Shown piece by piece: positions 63,395 through 64,000 of a DNA stretch of 64,000 bases. How positions within the stretch are numbered: position 1 is the stretch's first letter; each line of letters opens with the position of its first letter. This DNA comes from Trichuris trichiura. Its lineage: Eukaryota > Nematoda > Enoplea > Trichinellida > Trichuridae. The notes beneath the pieces were generated by a model. It worked only from the letters and a program-made list of their open reading frames with translations. It ran no database searches and was not told the DNA's origin. The position numbers were made by a program, and so were the translations under genes. The stretch is from assembly GCA_037903355.1 (NCBI GenBank), contig JBAJFE010000016.1, positions 558,001 to 622,000 on the forward strand, in the 5' to 3' direction.

Positions 63395-63560
63395 AGTTCC
63401 TTCGTACGCAATATGAGAGTATTTCGAGGTACGGTAGGTAGAACTTGATTGTCACTTATTTGAAATTTTTCAAAAGTCTACTTTTATATCTATCTCTGCT
63501 TGCGGTACTTGCCCCACCTGTATGTCATTTAAATTCCGCTGTACGACTTGACGTTATGCC
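63395..63560 (+). pseudogene. Decayed fragment of glycyl-tRNA synthetase gene
   Basis: The stretch around GTACGGTAGG, TAGAACTTGATTGTCACTTA, TTTTTCAAAAGTCT and TGCGGTACTTGCCCC parallels the end of exon 12, intron 12 and the start of exon 13 of the intact gene (62340..62465). Because intron sequence is included it came from a DNA-level duplication, not an mRNA. The coding frame is destroyed. Confidence 0.55.
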
Positions 63561-63642
63561 GCATTCGTAGAACGTCAGAGATTACAGATTTAATTCAAAT
63601 GTTGCAAAAAGAAGAACAACAAACTAGACAACGCCTACTACT

Positions 63643-64000
63643 TCAAGGAGCGTTTCGGCGATAGTGGGGATTTGTAACTATCAGTGTCCTTTTGGACGAT
63701 CGATGACAGCTTTGCCTGCAGCTGACACGGGAGGAATTGCTGACGCTGAGGGACCCACTTAAGCTTGTATCGCTGTCAGGGACGGTAGAAGTACTCAGGT
63801 CTTCCTGGGTGCTTATTGAGGACCCATTTGAATTTGTCTTTAAGGCTACATGAACAGACCGCCCTGAGTTGTCGCTGAATGTGCCAACTGGATGGTCCGC
63901 CTCTTGAAGAAAAGCAGTCGAAGAATTATCGTCTTCGCTGCTCAATGAAGCGCAGCTGATTGAATCCAGTGGCGGCCTTGTAGTCTCCAAGGTGGCGTCC
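63643..64000 (-). CDS. 3' end of a Ser/Thr-rich protein gene (partial)
   Basis: An open frame of about 119 codons runs from the right edge of the window to a stop at 63643. It is rich in Ser, Thr and Asp (for example STSTVPDSDTSLSGSLSVSN) with a short basic C terminus (SSKRTLIVTNPHYRRNAP). The composition suggests a disordered C-terminal tail of a larger protein. No domain is recognised; the gene would begin beyond the window. Confidence 0.4.
   Translation of the reverse strand, partial: DATLETTRPPLDSISCASLSSEDDNSSTAFLQEADHPVGTFSDNSGRSVHVALKTNSNGSSISTQEDLSTSTVPDSDTSLSGSLSVSNSSRVSCRQSCHRSSKRTLIVTNPHYRRNAP

Overview
The window is eukaryotic and very probably from an invertebrate animal, most likely a nematode. 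It holds multi-exon genes with many very short introns (mostly 38-70 nt), animal-specific proteins (a WAVE-complex CYFIP, dynamitin, a ceramide synthase with the animal-type acidic tail) and a family-92 glycosyltransferase, a family expanded in nematodes. The nematode assignment is inference. I rebuilt gene models by hand from reading-frame continuity, splice sites and family alignment. Eight closed cleanly into one open frame with plausible full length; a ninth, unrecognised gene is weaker.

Layout: 2.3-4.5 kb (+) an unrecognised Pro/Ser-rich protein; 6.7-10.3 kb (-) a calcium/calmodulin-dependent kinase kinase (CaMKK); 10.3-19.6 kb apparently non-coding with one MITE-like copy and an inverted repeat; 19.6-23.3 kb (+) a secreted/type I membrane protein with three EGF modules; 23.7-27.1 kb a short tandem array followed by a decayed Penelope-like retroelement (PLE1); 27.4-31.1 kb (-) the PP2A 65 kDa scaffold subunit; 33.4-33.7 kb (+) a small Cys-rich membrane protein; 34.2-36.2 kb a ~190-bp satellite with inverted monomers and a PLE-derived palindrome; 36.4-38.0 kb (-) a GT92 glycosyltransferase; 38.6-48.9 kb (+) a closely packed group of a tiny secreted peptide, CYFIP and dynactin subunit 2; 49.3-50.8 kb (-) ceramide synthase; 53.3-55.7 kb (+) a 5'-truncated but open Penelope-like element (PLE2) inserted into a MITE-like repeat with a 13-bp target duplication; 59.5-63.0 kb (+) glycyl-tRNA synthetase with probable mitochondrial and cytosolic starts, followed by a decayed fragment of itself; and at the right edge the 3' end of a Ser-rich gene (-).

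The recognised genes are mostly housekeeping: signalling (CaMKK, PP2A), actin and microtubule machinery (CYFIP, dynamitin), sphingolipid synthesis and translation. The most notable general property is splicing. Five of about 91 reconstructed introns use GC-AG boundaries and all five are phase 0. Repeats show nested insertion and satellite rearrangement. No bacterial features, CRISPR arrays, rRNA or convincing tRNA genes were seen.
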